This document shows, one piece after another, positions 5,700 through 14,234 of a stretch of 15,313 nucleotides of DNA (the stretch's first letter is position 1; every line of letters begins with the position of its first letter). A program made the translations under genes and the position numbers. Below the pieces are notes generated by a model, which did no database searches, was not told where the DNA came from, and was given only the letters and a program-made list of their open reading frames with translations. The DNA is from CAYJPV01 sp964396055 (lineage in GTDB: Bacteria > Acidobacteriota > Vicinamibacteria > Vicinamibacterales > JAKQTR01): NCBI GenBank assembly GCA_964396055.1, contig CAYNDV010000117.1, positions 1 through 15,313 on the forward strand. The letters run 5' to 3'.

Positions 5700-7837
5700 T
5701 CGTACCGAAGCAACCGGAGACCGTTGGCGATGACGAGGAGCGAGGCGCCCATGTCAGCGGCGACGGCCATCCAGAGCGTCGCCAGGCCCAGGGCCGCCAG
5801 CACCAGGAACACCGCCTTCAGGCCGAGGGACAACGCGATATTCGCCTGGATGTTGCGCACGGTGGCGCGGCCGAGCCGGATCGCGTAGGGAATCCGGAGC
5901 AGGTCGTCGGCCATGAGCGCCACGTCGGCGGTCTCGAGGGCCGCATCGCTGCCGGCCACGCCCATGGCGATGCCCACGTCGGCCGCCGCCAGCGCCGGCG
6001 CGTCGTTGACGCCATCGCCCACCATGGCCACGCGGCCGTGCGCCTTGAGCTGGCGAACGGCGTCGACCTTCTGCGCGGGCAGCAGGTCGGCGCGGACGTC
6101 GGTAATCCCGAGGTCGGCCGCCACGCGTCGCGCGCTGCCCTCGTGATCCCCCGTCAGCATCACCACGTGCCGCAGTCCCGCGTTGCGCAGGAGGTCCACC
6201 GTGGCCCGCCCCACCTCGCGCGGCGTGTCGCTGACCGCGATGACCCCGAGGGCGCGGCCGCCGAGCGCCACGATGACCACGGAATCGCCGTTCGACGCCA
6301 GGTCGGCGATCGCCGCCTCCACCTCGGCTGAACAGAGGCCCCGTTGCTCGAACAGGCGGTGGTTGCCGAGCAGGGCCGGCCGTCCGTCCACGACGGCGGC
6401 GGCGCCGAGGCCGGGCAGTGCCTCGTGCTGCGCGCCGGGCGGCGTGACGATGCCGTCACGGTCGGCCCGGCGCAGGATGGCGCGCGCCACGGGATGGGCG
6501 GAGCGGGCCTCGAGCGCGGCGGCCACGCGCAGCACCTCGTGGGCGGTCGCGCCCGGCAGCGGCACCACCCGGCTGACGTGCAGGGTGCCGTGGGTGAGCG
6601 TGCCCGTCTTGTCGAAGGCCAGGCACGCCACGCGGCCGAGCGCCTCGAGGTGGCGGCCGCCCTTGATGAGCACGCCTTTGCGTGCGGCGCCGGCCAGGGC
6701 GGACACGACGGCGACCGGCGTCGAGATCACCAGCGCGCAGGGGCACGAAATGACGAGCAGCACGAGGGCACGGTAGACCCACGTGGCCGCCGGCTCGCCA
6801 AGGACCAGCGGCGGCACCAGCGCCACCAGCGCGGCCACGGCGACGACGGCCGGCGTGTAGACGCGCGCGAACCGCTCCACGAAGGTCTGCGAGGGCGCCC
6901 GTTCGGCCTGGGCGTGCTCGACGAGACTGATGATGCGCGCGAGGGTGCTGTCGCGGCGCAGGCGCGTGACGCGCACTTCGATCGCGCCGTGGCCGTTGAT
7001 CGTGCCGGCGAACACCTCGCTGCCCGGGCCCTTGGGCGCGGGCAGCGACTCGCCGGTGATCGGCGCCTGGTTCACGTCGCTGAACCCGGCCGCCACTACG
7101 CCGTCGAGCGGCACCTTGTCGCCCGGCCGCACCACGAGCAGGTCGCCCACTGCCACCTCGTCCACGGGCACGCGGCGGTCGGCCCCGGCCTCCCGCACCG
7201 TGGCCTCGGCGGGCGCCAGGTCCATGAGCGACCGGATCGCCAGGCGCGCCCGCTCCATGCTGCGCGATTCGAGCCACTGCGCGAGCGCAAAGAGGAACGT
7301 GACCGTGGCCGCCTCCGACCACTCGCCGATGACCAGGGCGCCAGCCACGGCCAGCACCATCAGGACGTTGATGTCGAGCGAGAACAACCGGGCGGACACC
7401 CAGGCGCGGCGTCCCCAATACCAGCCGCCGGCGGCCACCGCCGCCCCGAACACGGTGCGCGTGGCGGCCAGGGGCGCGCCGACGGCCTCCAGGAGGAGGC
7501 CGAGGCCGACCGCCGCCCCAGACACCGCCAGCAGCGTGTGGCGCGCCGCCGCCCCCGCCGGGGCCACCCGCGACGGTGCGTCGTGCTCGAGCCAGGCCCG
7601 CATGCCGGTGTCAGCCACCGCCTCGGCAATCGCCGACGCCGACACCCGGGCCGCGTCGTATGCGACCGTCAGGCGCCCGGTCATCACGTCGGCGCGCAGG
7701 CGCTCGAGGCCGGGCATCCCGCCGAGCCGCCGGTCGAGCAGCGCCACCTCTTCGTGGCAGTCGAGCCCCTCGACACGGAAGGTGGACTCCGCGTGCACCT
7801 CGCACACGGGACAGGTGACGGGACGGTCGGCTGGCAT
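5696..7837 (-). CDS. P1B-2-type heavy-metal (Zn/Cd/Pb) exporting P-type ATPase
   Basis: 713 residues; uses ATP to expel soft divalent metals across the inner membrane. Seen in order: an N-terminal CPVC (Cys9, Cys12); a heavy-metal-associated domain (about 18-85) whose motif is GLDCHEE (Cys27) instead of GMxCxxC; the TGES actuator motif (261-264); the CPC ion-binding motif in the membrane (365-367); the phosphorylation motif DKTGTLT with Asp409; an AHP segment; and GDGVND (607-612). Lys674 and Asp695 near the end are 21 residues apart, the same spacing as Lys693 and Asp714 of E. coli ZntA, which places it in P1B-2 (Zn2+/Cd2+/Pb2+) rather than the copper group. AGAGG 7 bases before ATG 7837 serves as ribosome binding site. 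No metal regulator gene is adjacent. ZntA or CadA would be reasonable names; metal preference is unproven. Confidence 0.94.
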   Translation of the reverse strand: MPADRPVTCPVCEVHAESTFRVEGLDCHEEVALLDRRLGGMPGLERLRADVMTGRLTVAYDAARVSASAIAEAVADTGMRAWLEHDAPSRVAPAGAAARHTLLAVSGAAVGLGLLLEAVGAPLAATRTVFGAAVAAGGWYWGRRAWVSARLFSLDINVLMVLAVAGALVIGEWSEAATVTFLFALAQWLESRSMERARLAIRSLMDLAPAEATVREAGADRRVPVDEVAVGDLLVVRPGDKVPLDGVVAAGFSDVNQAPITGESLPAPKGPGSEVFAGTINGHGAIEVRVTRLRRDSTLARIISLVEHAQAERAPSQTFVERFARVYTPAVVAVAALVALVPPLVLGEPAATWVYRALVLLVISCPCALVISTPVAVVSALAGAARKGVLIKGGRHLEALGRVACLAFDKTGTLTHGTLHVSRVVPLPGATAHEVLRVAAALEARSAHPVARAILRRADRDGIVTPPGAQHEALPGLGAAAVVDGRPALLGNHRLFEQRGLCSAEVEAAIADLASNGDSVVIVALGGRALGVIAVSDTPREVGRATVDLLRNAGLRHVVMLTGDHEGSARRVAADLGITDVRADLLPAQKVDAVRQLKAHGRVAMVGDGVNDAPALAAADVGIAMGVAGSDAALETADVALMADDLLRIPYAIRLGRATVRNIQANIALSLGLKAVFLVLAALGLATLWMAVAADMGASLLVIANGLRLLRYD

Positions 7838-7894
7838 GGGAGAGCCTCTGGTTCGATCCTACACTGTCCGGTCGGGTGCCGTCCCGTCAGAGGG

Positions 7895-7924
7895 TTGACA
7901 CTGTCTCGACCGTCTCGTTACGAT
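7895..7924 (+). promoter_or_regulatory. Sigma-70-like promoter of the Gld-type ABC operon
   Basis: A perfect -35 TTGACA (7895-7900), an 18-bp spacer and -10 TACGAT (7919-7924, four of six). Transcription would start near 7931, giving a leader of about 140 bases. A second, weaker pair (TTGACC 7931-7936 and CATAAC 7956-7961, 19-bp spacer) lies downstream. Confidence 0.5.
7897..7905. promoter_or_regulatory. Palindrome GACACTGTC over the -35 box, possible operator
   Basis: GACA and TGTC flank a single central C. The site overlaps the -35 TTGACA. The eight bases ACACTGTC recur at 7861-7868, 37 bp away and nearer the start of the divergent metal ATPase gene. A shared regulator for both genes is possible but unproven, since a 9-bp palindrome is short. 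Confidence 0.3.
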
Positions 7925-8062
7925 CCGGGATTGACCGCCTCAACGATGTGGCGCCCATAACACCAGAACGTTCAGGCCAGGTGCCGCCGGCGCACGTCAG
8001 AAGCTGTAATCCCGGGACGCCCGCGCCGTCCGGCCGGGCCCGGCCCTGAACCTGCTAACAAC

Positions 8063-8066
8063 GGAG
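8063..8066 (+). promoter_or_regulatory. Shine-Dalgarno deciding the GTG start of the ABC ATPase
   Basis: GGAG, 6 bases before GTG 8073. It supports this GTG as the start, which puts the family's usual N-terminus (MIEVQHLTKHYG) at residue 1. Confidence 0.6.
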
Positions 8067-8072
8067 TCGCCA

Positions 8073-9041
8073 GTGATCGAGGTCCAGCACCTCACGAAAC
8101 ACTACGGTCGCGTCACCGCCGTCGACGACGTCTCGTTCCGCGTGGAGCGGGGGGAGATCCTCGGCTTCCTCGGCCCGAACGGCGCCGGGAAGACGACGAC
8201 CATGCGGATCATCACGGGGTACATGCCGGCCACGGAGGGCAAGGCCATGGTGGCGGGCTTCGACGTCTTCGATCAGCCGATCGAGGCGAAGCGCCGCACC
8301 GGGTACCTGCCCGAGACGCCGCCGCTCTACCCTGACATGACGGTGCGCGAGTACCTGACCTTCGTGGCCCGCATCAAGGGCATCGGGTCGGGCGAGCGCA
8401 AGGCCCGGGTCGAGTCGGTCATGAAGCGCACCTGGGTGGCCGACATGGCCGAGCGCCACTGCGGCAAGCTGTCGAAGGGGTACCGCCAGCGGGTGGGGCT
8501 CGCGCAGGCGATCCTGCACAACCCCGACGTCCTGGTGCTCGACGAGCCCACCGCGGGCCTGGACCCGAAGCAGATCATCGAAACGCGCCAGCTCATCAAG
8601 GAACTGGCGGGCAGCCACACGATCGTGCTCAGCACGCACATCCTGCCCGAAGTGGCGCAGACCTGCCAGCGGGTGGTGATCATCAACAAGGGCCGGGTGG
8701 TGGCGGTCGACACGCCCGACAACCTGACCCGCCGCCTGCAGGGCGTCGAGACGATCTACGTGCAGGTGGACGCGGGCGGCGCGGATCTCACGGACGCGCT
8801 CTCGCGGGTGCCGGGCGTCACGGCGGTCCACGCGGCGGAGCGCCACGGGGATGCGGCGGCGTACGAGGTGGAGAGCGTGCGCGGCCAGGACATCCGCCGC
8901 GATCTGGCCCGGGCCGTCGTGTCGGGCGGCTGGGGCCTGCTCGAACTGCGGCCCCTGCGCATGAGCCTCGAGGAAATCTTCCTGCAGGTGACCACCGAAG
9001 AGCCCGCCCAGCGGGCCGAGACGACGGAGGCCGCCGTATGA
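8073..9041 (+). CDS. ABC transporter ATP-binding protein, GldA-like
   Basis: 322 residues; the cytosolic ATPase that powers the ABC-2 permease encoded next. Seen: Walker A GPNGAGKT (34-41); an LSKGYRQR signature (from 133); Walker B LVLDEP with Asp157-Glu158; and the switch His189. The C-terminal extension of about 100 residues is typical of ABC-2 export ATPases (NatA/GldA type). The downstream partners, a GldF-like permease and GldG-like auxiliary protein, make the Gld group the best match. In Flavobacterium that system supports gliding; elsewhere it occurs in non-gliding bacteria with unknown substrate, so motility should not be assumed. The gene starts with GTG after GGAG, leads a tightly coupled six-gene operon, and its TGA overlaps the next ATG as ATGA. 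Confidence 0.95.
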   Translation: MIEVQHLTKHYGRVTAVDDVSFRVERGEILGFLGPNGAGKTTTMRIITGYMPATEGKAMVAGFDVFDQPIEAKRRTGYLPETPPLYPDMTVREYLTFVARIKGIGSGERKARVESVMKRTWVADMAERHCGKLSKGYRQRVGLAQAILHNPDVLVLDEPTAGLDPKQIIETRQLIKELAGSHTIVLSTHILPEVAQTCQRVVIINKGRVVAVDTPDNLTRRLQGVETIYVQVDAGGADLTDALSRVPGVTAVHAAERHGDAAAYEVESVRGQDIRRDLARAVVSGGWGLLELRPLRMSLEEIFLQVTTEEPAQRAETTEAAV

Positions 9042-9805
9042 GCAACATCCTGGCCATCGCCCACAAGGAGATCCGGGCCTACTTCGCGTCGCCGATCGCG
9101 TACGTGGTCATCGGCCTGTTCTCCCTCCTGTTCGGGTACTTCTACGTCGCCATCCTCAACTGGTTCGTCCAGCAGGGCATGCAGATGTCCATGGGCATGG
9201 GCCCCGTCACCCTGCACGTGAACCAGCAGATGATCCGGCCCCTGCTGCTGAACGCGACGGTGGTGCTGCTCTTCGTGCTGCCGATGATCACGATGCGGAC
9301 CTACGCGGAGGAGAAGCGGTCGGGCACGATCGAACTGCTGCTCACCTCGCCCCTGACTGACCTGCAGATCATCCTGGGCAAGTTCCTCGGCGCGATGGCG
9401 CTCTACGCCACGATGCTGGGGGTGACGCTGATCTACGTGGGCGGCCTGTTCTTCTTCGGGACGCCCGAGTGGAAGCCCATCGCCACGGCGTACCTGGGGC
9501 TGCTGCTGCTCGGCGGCTGTTTCGTGTCGGTCGGCCTCCTGATCTCGTCGCTGACGCGCAACCAGATCGTCGCGGGCATGGTGACCTTCGGCGTGTTCCT
9601 GCTGCTGTGGGTCATCGACTGGATCGGGTCCTTTGCCGGCCCCGCGGTGGAGCCCATCGTCTCGTACCTGTCCATCACGCAGCACTTCGACGACTTCGCG
9701 AAGGGCGTCATCGACACCAAGCACGTGATCTACTACCTGTCCTTCATGACCTTCGGGCTGTTCCTGACCGCCAAGTCGGTCGACAGCGAACGGTGGCGCG
9801 GATGA
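9038..9805 (+). CDS. ABC-2 type permease, GldF-like
   Basis: 255 residues with about six hydrophobic segments, the ABC-2 permease layout. The cytosolic element EEKRSGTIELLLTSPLTD, which couples to the ATPase in this family, is plain after the second membrane segment. A loop of about 30 residues follows TM1, rich in Met and Gln. ATG 9038 overlaps the ATPase stop by 4 bases, and its own TGA overlaps the next ATG as ATGA, so the three transporter genes are probably made in fixed ratio. NosY-like copper-system permeases look similar, but the GldG-like and DUF4340 neighbours argue for the Gld-type complex. Confidence 0.93.
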   Translation: MSNILAIAHKEIRAYFASPIAYVVIGLFSLLFGYFYVAILNWFVQQGMQMSMGMGPVTLHVNQQMIRPLLLNATVVLLFVLPMITMRTYAEEKRSGTIELLLTSPLTDLQIILGKFLGAMALYATMLGVTLIYVGGLFFFGTPEWKPIATAYLGLLLLGGCFVSVGLLISSLTRNQIVAGMVTFGVFLLLWVIDWIGSFAGPAVEPIVSYLSITQHFDDFAKGVIDTKHVIYYLSFMTFGLFLTAKSVDSERWRG

Positions 9806-11385
9806 ACGTCAAGACTCTCGGCGGCATTCTCGGCTGGCTGGGCACGGCCCTGGTCTTCGCGGCGGTGGCGATCCGCTTCCTGCGGCCCGAGTGGAACACG
9901 TACGCGCAGTACGGGGCCTGGGGCGGCCTGGTCGGCATCCTCCTCTACGTCCTGTCCCAGTGGCAGGACATCGCCGCGTCGTTCCGCCGGCGGCAGACGC
10001 GGCTGGGCACCCTCACCGCGGTGAGCATCATCGTGGTGCTCGGCATCCTGGTGGCCATCAACTACATCGGCGCGCGCCAGAACAAGCGCTGGGACCTCAC
10101 CGAGGGCAGCCAGTTCACGCTGTCGGACCAGACCAAGAACGTCCTCCAGAAGCTCGACGCGCCCCTGAAGGTCCTGGTGTTCGACCAGGCGGCCAACCTC
10201 GAGCGCTTCAGGGACCGCCTGCGCGAGTACGAGTACCTCTCGAAGCAGGTGTCGGTGGAGTACGTGGACGCCGACAAGAAGCCGAACCTCGCGCGGCAGT
10301 ACGCCGTCCAGGCGTACGGCACCGTGGTGTTCGAGTACAAGGGCCGCACCGAACGCGTCACCGGCGACGGCGAGCAGGACCTGACCAACGCCATCATCAA
10401 GGCGGTGTCGGGCACGCAGCGCAAGATCGTCTTCACGGCCGGCCACGGCGAACGCGACCTCGTCAGCACCGAGCGCGGCGGGTACGGGTCGGTGAAGGCC
10501 GCCCTCGAGCGCGAGAACTACACCGTGGAGTCCCTGGTGCTCGCCCAGGCCGGGGCCGTGCCCGCCGACGCGGCCGCCGTGGTGGTGGCCGGCCCGCGCA
10601 CGGACCTGCTGCAGCCCGAAGTGGATGCCATCACCGCGTACCTCGACAAGGGCGGCAAGCTGCTGCTCCTCCTCGATCCGCCCGAGCAGGCCGACGCGCC
10701 GGCCCTGCCCAACGTCGAGGGCCTCGCCGCGGCCTGGGGCATGACCGTGGGCCGCAACATCGTCGTCGACGCCAGCGGCATCGGCCGCCTGATCGGCACG
10801 GACGCGTCGGTGCCCGTGGCCGCCAATTATCCCGCGCACCCCATCACGGAGCGCTTCACGGTGCTCACCGCTTACCCGCTGGCGCGGTCGGTCGAGCCCG
10901 TGGCCGGCGGCACCAGCGGCCGCACCGCCGAGAGCTTCATCAGGACCGGCGAGCGCAGCTGGGCCGAGGCCGACATCACGAGCGTGATGAAGACCGGCGA
11001 AGTGGCCTTCGACGCGGGCAAGGGCGACATCCAGGGGCCCGTGTCCATCGCCGCCAGCGTGGCCGCCGCGGCCCCCGGGGCCCCGGTGCCCGCCGGCGAC
11101 GCCAAGGACCAGAAGAAGCCCGAGGCCCGGGTGGCCGTCGTCGGCGACTCCGACTTCGCCGCCAACTACGCGATCAACATCCAGGGCAACCGCGACCTGT
11201 TCATGAACATCGCGGGCTGGCTCACGCAGCAGGAGAACCTGATCGCCATCCGTCCCAAGGACGCCGGCGACCGCCGGCTCACGCTGACGGCCGACCAGAG
11301 CGCGCGGGTGGGCTGGATCGCGCTCCTCATCATCCCGGGCCTGATCTTCGGCCTCGGCGTCTACACCTGGTGGCGGAGGCGGTAA
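9802..11385 (+). CDS. GldG-like ABC transporter auxiliary protein
   Basis: 527 residues. Three N-terminal membrane segments (about 10-27, 37-54, 68-89) are followed by a large, probably periplasmic domain of the ABC_transp_aux/GldG type (about 95-480) and one C-terminal membrane helix (about 503-524) ending in three arginines. The entry to the domain, FTLSDQTKNVLQKLDAPLKV, is characteristic, and the GHGERD segment is also usual. An Ala/Pro/Gly-rich insert (around 415-440) looks disordered. It probably forms the extracytoplasmic part of the complex with the GldA-like and GldF-like proteins. ATG 9802 overlaps the permease stop by 4 bases, which fixes the start over an upstream shadow extension of the frame. 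The TAA shares its last A with the next ATG. Confidence 0.92.
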   Translation: MNVKTLGGILGWLGTALVFAAVAIRFLRPEWNTYAQYGAWGGLVGILLYVLSQWQDIAASFRRRQTRLGTLTAVSIIVVLGILVAINYIGARQNKRWDLTEGSQFTLSDQTKNVLQKLDAPLKVLVFDQAANLERFRDRLREYEYLSKQVSVEYVDADKKPNLARQYAVQAYGTVVFEYKGRTERVTGDGEQDLTNAIIKAVSGTQRKIVFTAGHGERDLVSTERGGYGSVKAALERENYTVESLVLAQAGAVPADAAAVVVAGPRTDLLQPEVDAITAYLDKGGKLLLLLDPPEQADAPALPNVEGLAAAWGMTVGRNIVVDASGIGRLIGTDASVPVAANYPAHPITERFTVLTAYPLARSVEPVAGGTSGRTAESFIRTGERSWAEADITSVMKTGEVAFDAGKGDIQGPVSIAASVAAAAPGAPVPAGDAKDQKKPEARVAVVGDSDFAANYAINIQGNRDLFMNIAGWLTQQENLIAIRPKDAGDRRLTLTADQSARVGWIALLIIPGLIFGLGVYTWWRRR

Positions 11386-12719
11386 TGCGCGGATTCCGTT
11401 CGACGTTGATCCTGCTCGTCGTGCTCGTCGGCCTGCTGGGCTACATCTACTACGGGATCAGGCCCGGGTCGACGCCCCCGGTGGAACAGAAGCCGAAGGT
11501 CTTCACGGCCGACGCCAACGCCATCGAGGAAATCACGATCGCCTCGTCGCACGGGGACCGCACCACGGTGCGCAAGGTGAACGGCGCCTGGCAGGTGGTG
11601 GAACCCGTGCAGGCCAGGGCCGACGAGAGCGAGATCTCCGGGCTGACCACCAACATCGTCTCGCTCGAAAACCAGCGCGTCATCGAGGAGAACGCCGCGG
11701 ACCTCGCGCAGTACGGCCTGGCGACGCCGAGGGTGGAACTCGCGTTCCGCCGCACCGGCGACAAGGAGCCCGCACGGCTGCTCATCGGCGACCTCACGGC
11801 GACCGGTGGCGATCTGTACGCGAAGCTGCCGGGCGACAAGAAGGTGTTCCTGATCTCGTCGTTCCTCGAGACGACGTTCGATCGCCGGACGTTCGACCTG
11901 CGCGACAAGACCATCCTGACCTTCGAGCGGGACAAGGTGGACCGCGTGGAGGTGGCGTCGCCGGGACAGGGCGTGGCGTTCGCGAAAGCCGGCGACACCT
12001 GGTCCATCACGCGGCCCCTGACCGCGCGGGCCGACGGGCCGTCGGTGGACGGCCTCATCGGCCGGCTGCAGACGGGCCAGATGAAGTCGATCGTGGCGGC
12101 GGAGCCCGCGGCCGCCGACCTGAAGCAGTACGGCCTCGACAAGCCGGCGACGACCGTCACCCTCGGCGCCGGCAGCGCGCAGGCCGCGCTGACGATCGGC
12201 GCGGCCACACCGGACGCGACGGGCTACTACGCCCGCGACGGCGCGCGGGCGATGGTCTTCACGATCGAGAAGTCGCTCGTGGACGACCTGCTGAAGAAGG
12301 CTGACGAGTACCGGCCGAAGGACGTCTTCGAGTTCCGCCCGTTCATGGCCGGGAAACTCGAGGTCGTGCGCGACGGCGTGACGCTGGTCTTCCAGAAGTC
12401 GAAGGACAAGGACGGCAAGGAGACCTGGGCGCTGGCCGCGCCGGCGAAGACGGTGGAGGGGCCGAAGATGGATGCCCTGCTGGCGTCGCTCGCCGGACTC
12501 CAGGTGGCGTCCTGGGCCGACGCGAAGGCGGCCACGGGCACCGACACGCCGGCGCTCACCGTCACTGTGACCCTGGATGACGGGAAGAAGACCGAGCGCG
12601 TGGTGTTCGGCCGCGTCGGGGTGGACGTCTTTGCGGTGCGGCCGGGCGAGCCCGGCGCCGCGCGGGTCGAGGCCGCGAAATTCGACGAGGCGATTGCCGC
12701 CCTCGACGCGGTGAAGTAG
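11385..12719 (+). CDS. DUF4340-domain membrane-anchored protein with three repeats
   Basis: 444 residues. One N-terminal membrane anchor (about 7-23) is followed by an extracytoplasmic region matching DUF4340, a family of unknown function that usually sits next to GldG-like genes. By eye there are three related units: Trp69 to YGL 110-112, Trp206 to YGL 249-251, and a shorter one around Trp348. The first two share a Trp, then a Pro, RAD, a helix, and QYGL-x-x-P; the third lacks the YGL. The fold is likely repeated beta-sandwich or beta-hairpin units forming an elongated periplasmic part. It starts at ATG 11385, overlapping the previous stop by one base, so it is surely co-translated. Function unknown; possibly a substrate-contacting subunit of the transporter. 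Confidence 0.9.
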   Translation: MRGFRSTLILLVVLVGLLGYIYYGIRPGSTPPVEQKPKVFTADANAIEEITIASSHGDRTTVRKVNGAWQVVEPVQARADESEISGLTTNIVSLENQRVIEENAADLAQYGLATPRVELAFRRTGDKEPARLLIGDLTATGGDLYAKLPGDKKVFLISSFLETTFDRRTFDLRDKTILTFERDKVDRVEVASPGQGVAFAKAGDTWSITRPLTARADGPSVDGLIGRLQTGQMKSIVAAEPAAADLKQYGLDKPATTVTLGAGSAQAALTIGAATPDATGYYARDGARAMVFTIEKSLVDDLLKKADEYRPKDVFEFRPFMAGKLEVVRDGVTLVFQKSKDKDGKETWALAAPAKTVEGPKMDALLASLAGLQVASWADAKAATGTDTPALTVTVTLDDGKKTERVVFGRVGVDVFAVRPGEPGAARVEAAKFDEAIAALDAVK

Positions 12720-14234
12720 GTGCGCCGCCCACTGACGGCCGCCCTGCTGGTGTTGGCACTGGCGCCGGCGTGCGCGCGCCAGCCGCAGCCAGCCACGCCG
12801 GGCGCCGCACCGCCGCCGAAACCCGGCCTCGCCGCCCTGCGCGCGGACCTGACGGCGGCGTTCGGGGCCCCCGGGTTCGGCAACGCCGTGTGGGGCGTGT
12901 CGATCGGGTCGCTGCAATCCCGCGAGACCCTGTTCGCGCTCAACCCCGGCACGTTCCTGATGCCGGCGTCCAACATGAAGGTGGTGACGACGGCCGTCGC
13001 CGCCGAGCGCCTGGGCTGGACGTCGGTGTTCGAGACGAAACTGGTCTCGTCGGCGCCCATCGGCAGCGGCCTGCTGGCCGGCGACCTCGTCATCGTCGGC
13101 AGCGGCGATCCCTCGCTGGGCGGCCGGCCGGGCCAGGCCGCCGCGGTGCTGGACGCGTGGGCGGCACAGCTCAAGGCCGCCGGCGTGACCCGCGTGGCGG
13201 GGCGCCTGATTGGCGAGGACGGCGTACTGGACGACGAAGGCCTCGGACAGGGATGGGCGTGGGATTACCTGGCGGCGGGCTACGCCACGCCGGCGTCGGG
13301 CCTGTCGTTCAACGAGAACCTGGTCCAGTTGGCGTTCACGCCCGGCGCCAATCCCGGCGATCCCGTCGTGGTGGAGGGCCGGCCCGCCGGCCACGGCCTG
13401 ACGATCGTCAGTGCCGTCACGACGGGACCGAAGGACTCGGAGACCGAGATCGACTACCGGCGCCTGCCGGGCAGTGCGACGGTGACCGTCACGGGACGGG
13501 TGCCTGCCGGCCGCACGGACGTGGCGCGCTCGATCTCGGTGGACAACCCGACCCAGTTCACGGCGGGCGTCGTCAAGGCTGGGCTCGCCGAACGCGGCAT
13601 CCGCATCGACGGCGAAGCGGTGGATGCGGACCTGCTGCCGGCCCGGCCGGACACCGCCGCCGCGCGCACGCTGGCCACGTGGACCTCCCCGCCGCTGGCC
13701 GACATCCTGAAGGTGCTGCTGAAGGTCAGCCAGAACCTCTACGCCGACACGATGCTCGAACTGGCTGGGCGGACGATGGCCGACGGCGCGTCGAAGCCCG
13801 GATCCGCCGCGGCGGGTCGGCTGGCTGTGGCCGAGACGTTGCGCGCCTGGGGCATCGAGCCCGTGCAGTACCTGCAGGCCGACGGGTCGGGGCTGTCGCG
13901 GTACAACTACCTCACGGCGGACCTTCTGCGGCGGGTCCTGACGCGGATGTACGACGACCCGAAACACCGCGGGCCGTTCCTGGACGCCCTGCCGATCGCG
14001 GGCGTGGACGGCACCATCGCGGGTCGGATGAAGGGCACGCCGGCGGAGAACAACGCCCGGGCCAAGACCGGCTCGATCGCCAACGCCCGTGCGCTCAGCG
14101 GGTTTGTCACCACGGCCGACGGCGAGCCGCTGGTGTTCTCGATTCTCGTGAACAACTTCAACGTCCCGCAGGCGCAGGCCGACGCCATCGTCGATCGCGT
14201 GGTGGCGCGGCTGGCGTCGTTCCGGCGCCGCTGA
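12720..14234 (+). CDS. dacB: D-Ala-D-Ala carboxypeptidase/endopeptidase, PBP4 family (peptidase S13)
   Basis: 504 residues. PBP4/DacB enzymes trim the terminal D-Ala and cut peptide cross-links of peptidoglycan in the periplasm. All three active-site motifs are present: SxxK at Ser84-Lys87 (SNMK), SxN at Ser337-Asn339 (SQN) and KTG at 449-451. The long gap between the first two is the family's inserted domains. An N-terminal signal ends in PACA: Cys18 could be lipidated (Ala at -3, so weak), or signal peptidase I could cut after ACA. GTG 12720 directly abuts the TAG of the DUF4340 gene; no other start lies before the signal peptide. The last base of its TGA is the first of the next ATG. Being inside a Gld-type ABC operon suggests that wall trimming accompanies the transporter's job. 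Catalytic residues look intact. Confidence 0.93.
   Translation: MRRPLTAALLVLALAPACARQPQPATPGAAPPPKPGLAALRADLTAAFGAPGFGNAVWGVSIGSLQSRETLFALNPGTFLMPASNMKVVTTAVAAERLGWTSVFETKLVSSAPIGSGLLAGDLVIVGSGDPSLGGRPGQAAAVLDAWAAQLKAAGVTRVAGRLIGEDGVLDDEGLGQGWAWDYLAAGYATPASGLSFNENLVQLAFTPGANPGDPVVVEGRPAGHGLTIVSAVTTGPKDSETEIDYRRLPGSATVTVTGRVPAGRTDVARSISVDNPTQFTAGVVKAGLAERGIRIDGEAVDADLLPARPDTAAARTLATWTSPPLADILKVLLKVSQNLYADTMLELAGRTMADGASKPGSAAAGRLAVAETLRAWGIEPVQYLQADGSGLSRYNYLTADLLRRVLTRMYDDPKHRGPFLDALPIAGVDGTIAGRMKGTPAENNARAKTGSIANARALSGFVTTADGEPLVFSILVNNFNVPQAQADAIVDRVVARLASFRRR

Noticed and set aside
7856..7861. TAGGAT on the minus strand as -10 box of the metal ATPase gene
   Set aside because: No -35 box at a usual distance, and initiation would fall inside the AGAGG ribosome binding site.
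8073..11385. Calling the ABC genes a gliding-motility system
   Set aside because: Only the ATPase, permease and GldG-like parts are here. No GldJ/K/L/M/N or SprA is seen, and the same set occurs in non-gliding bacteria.
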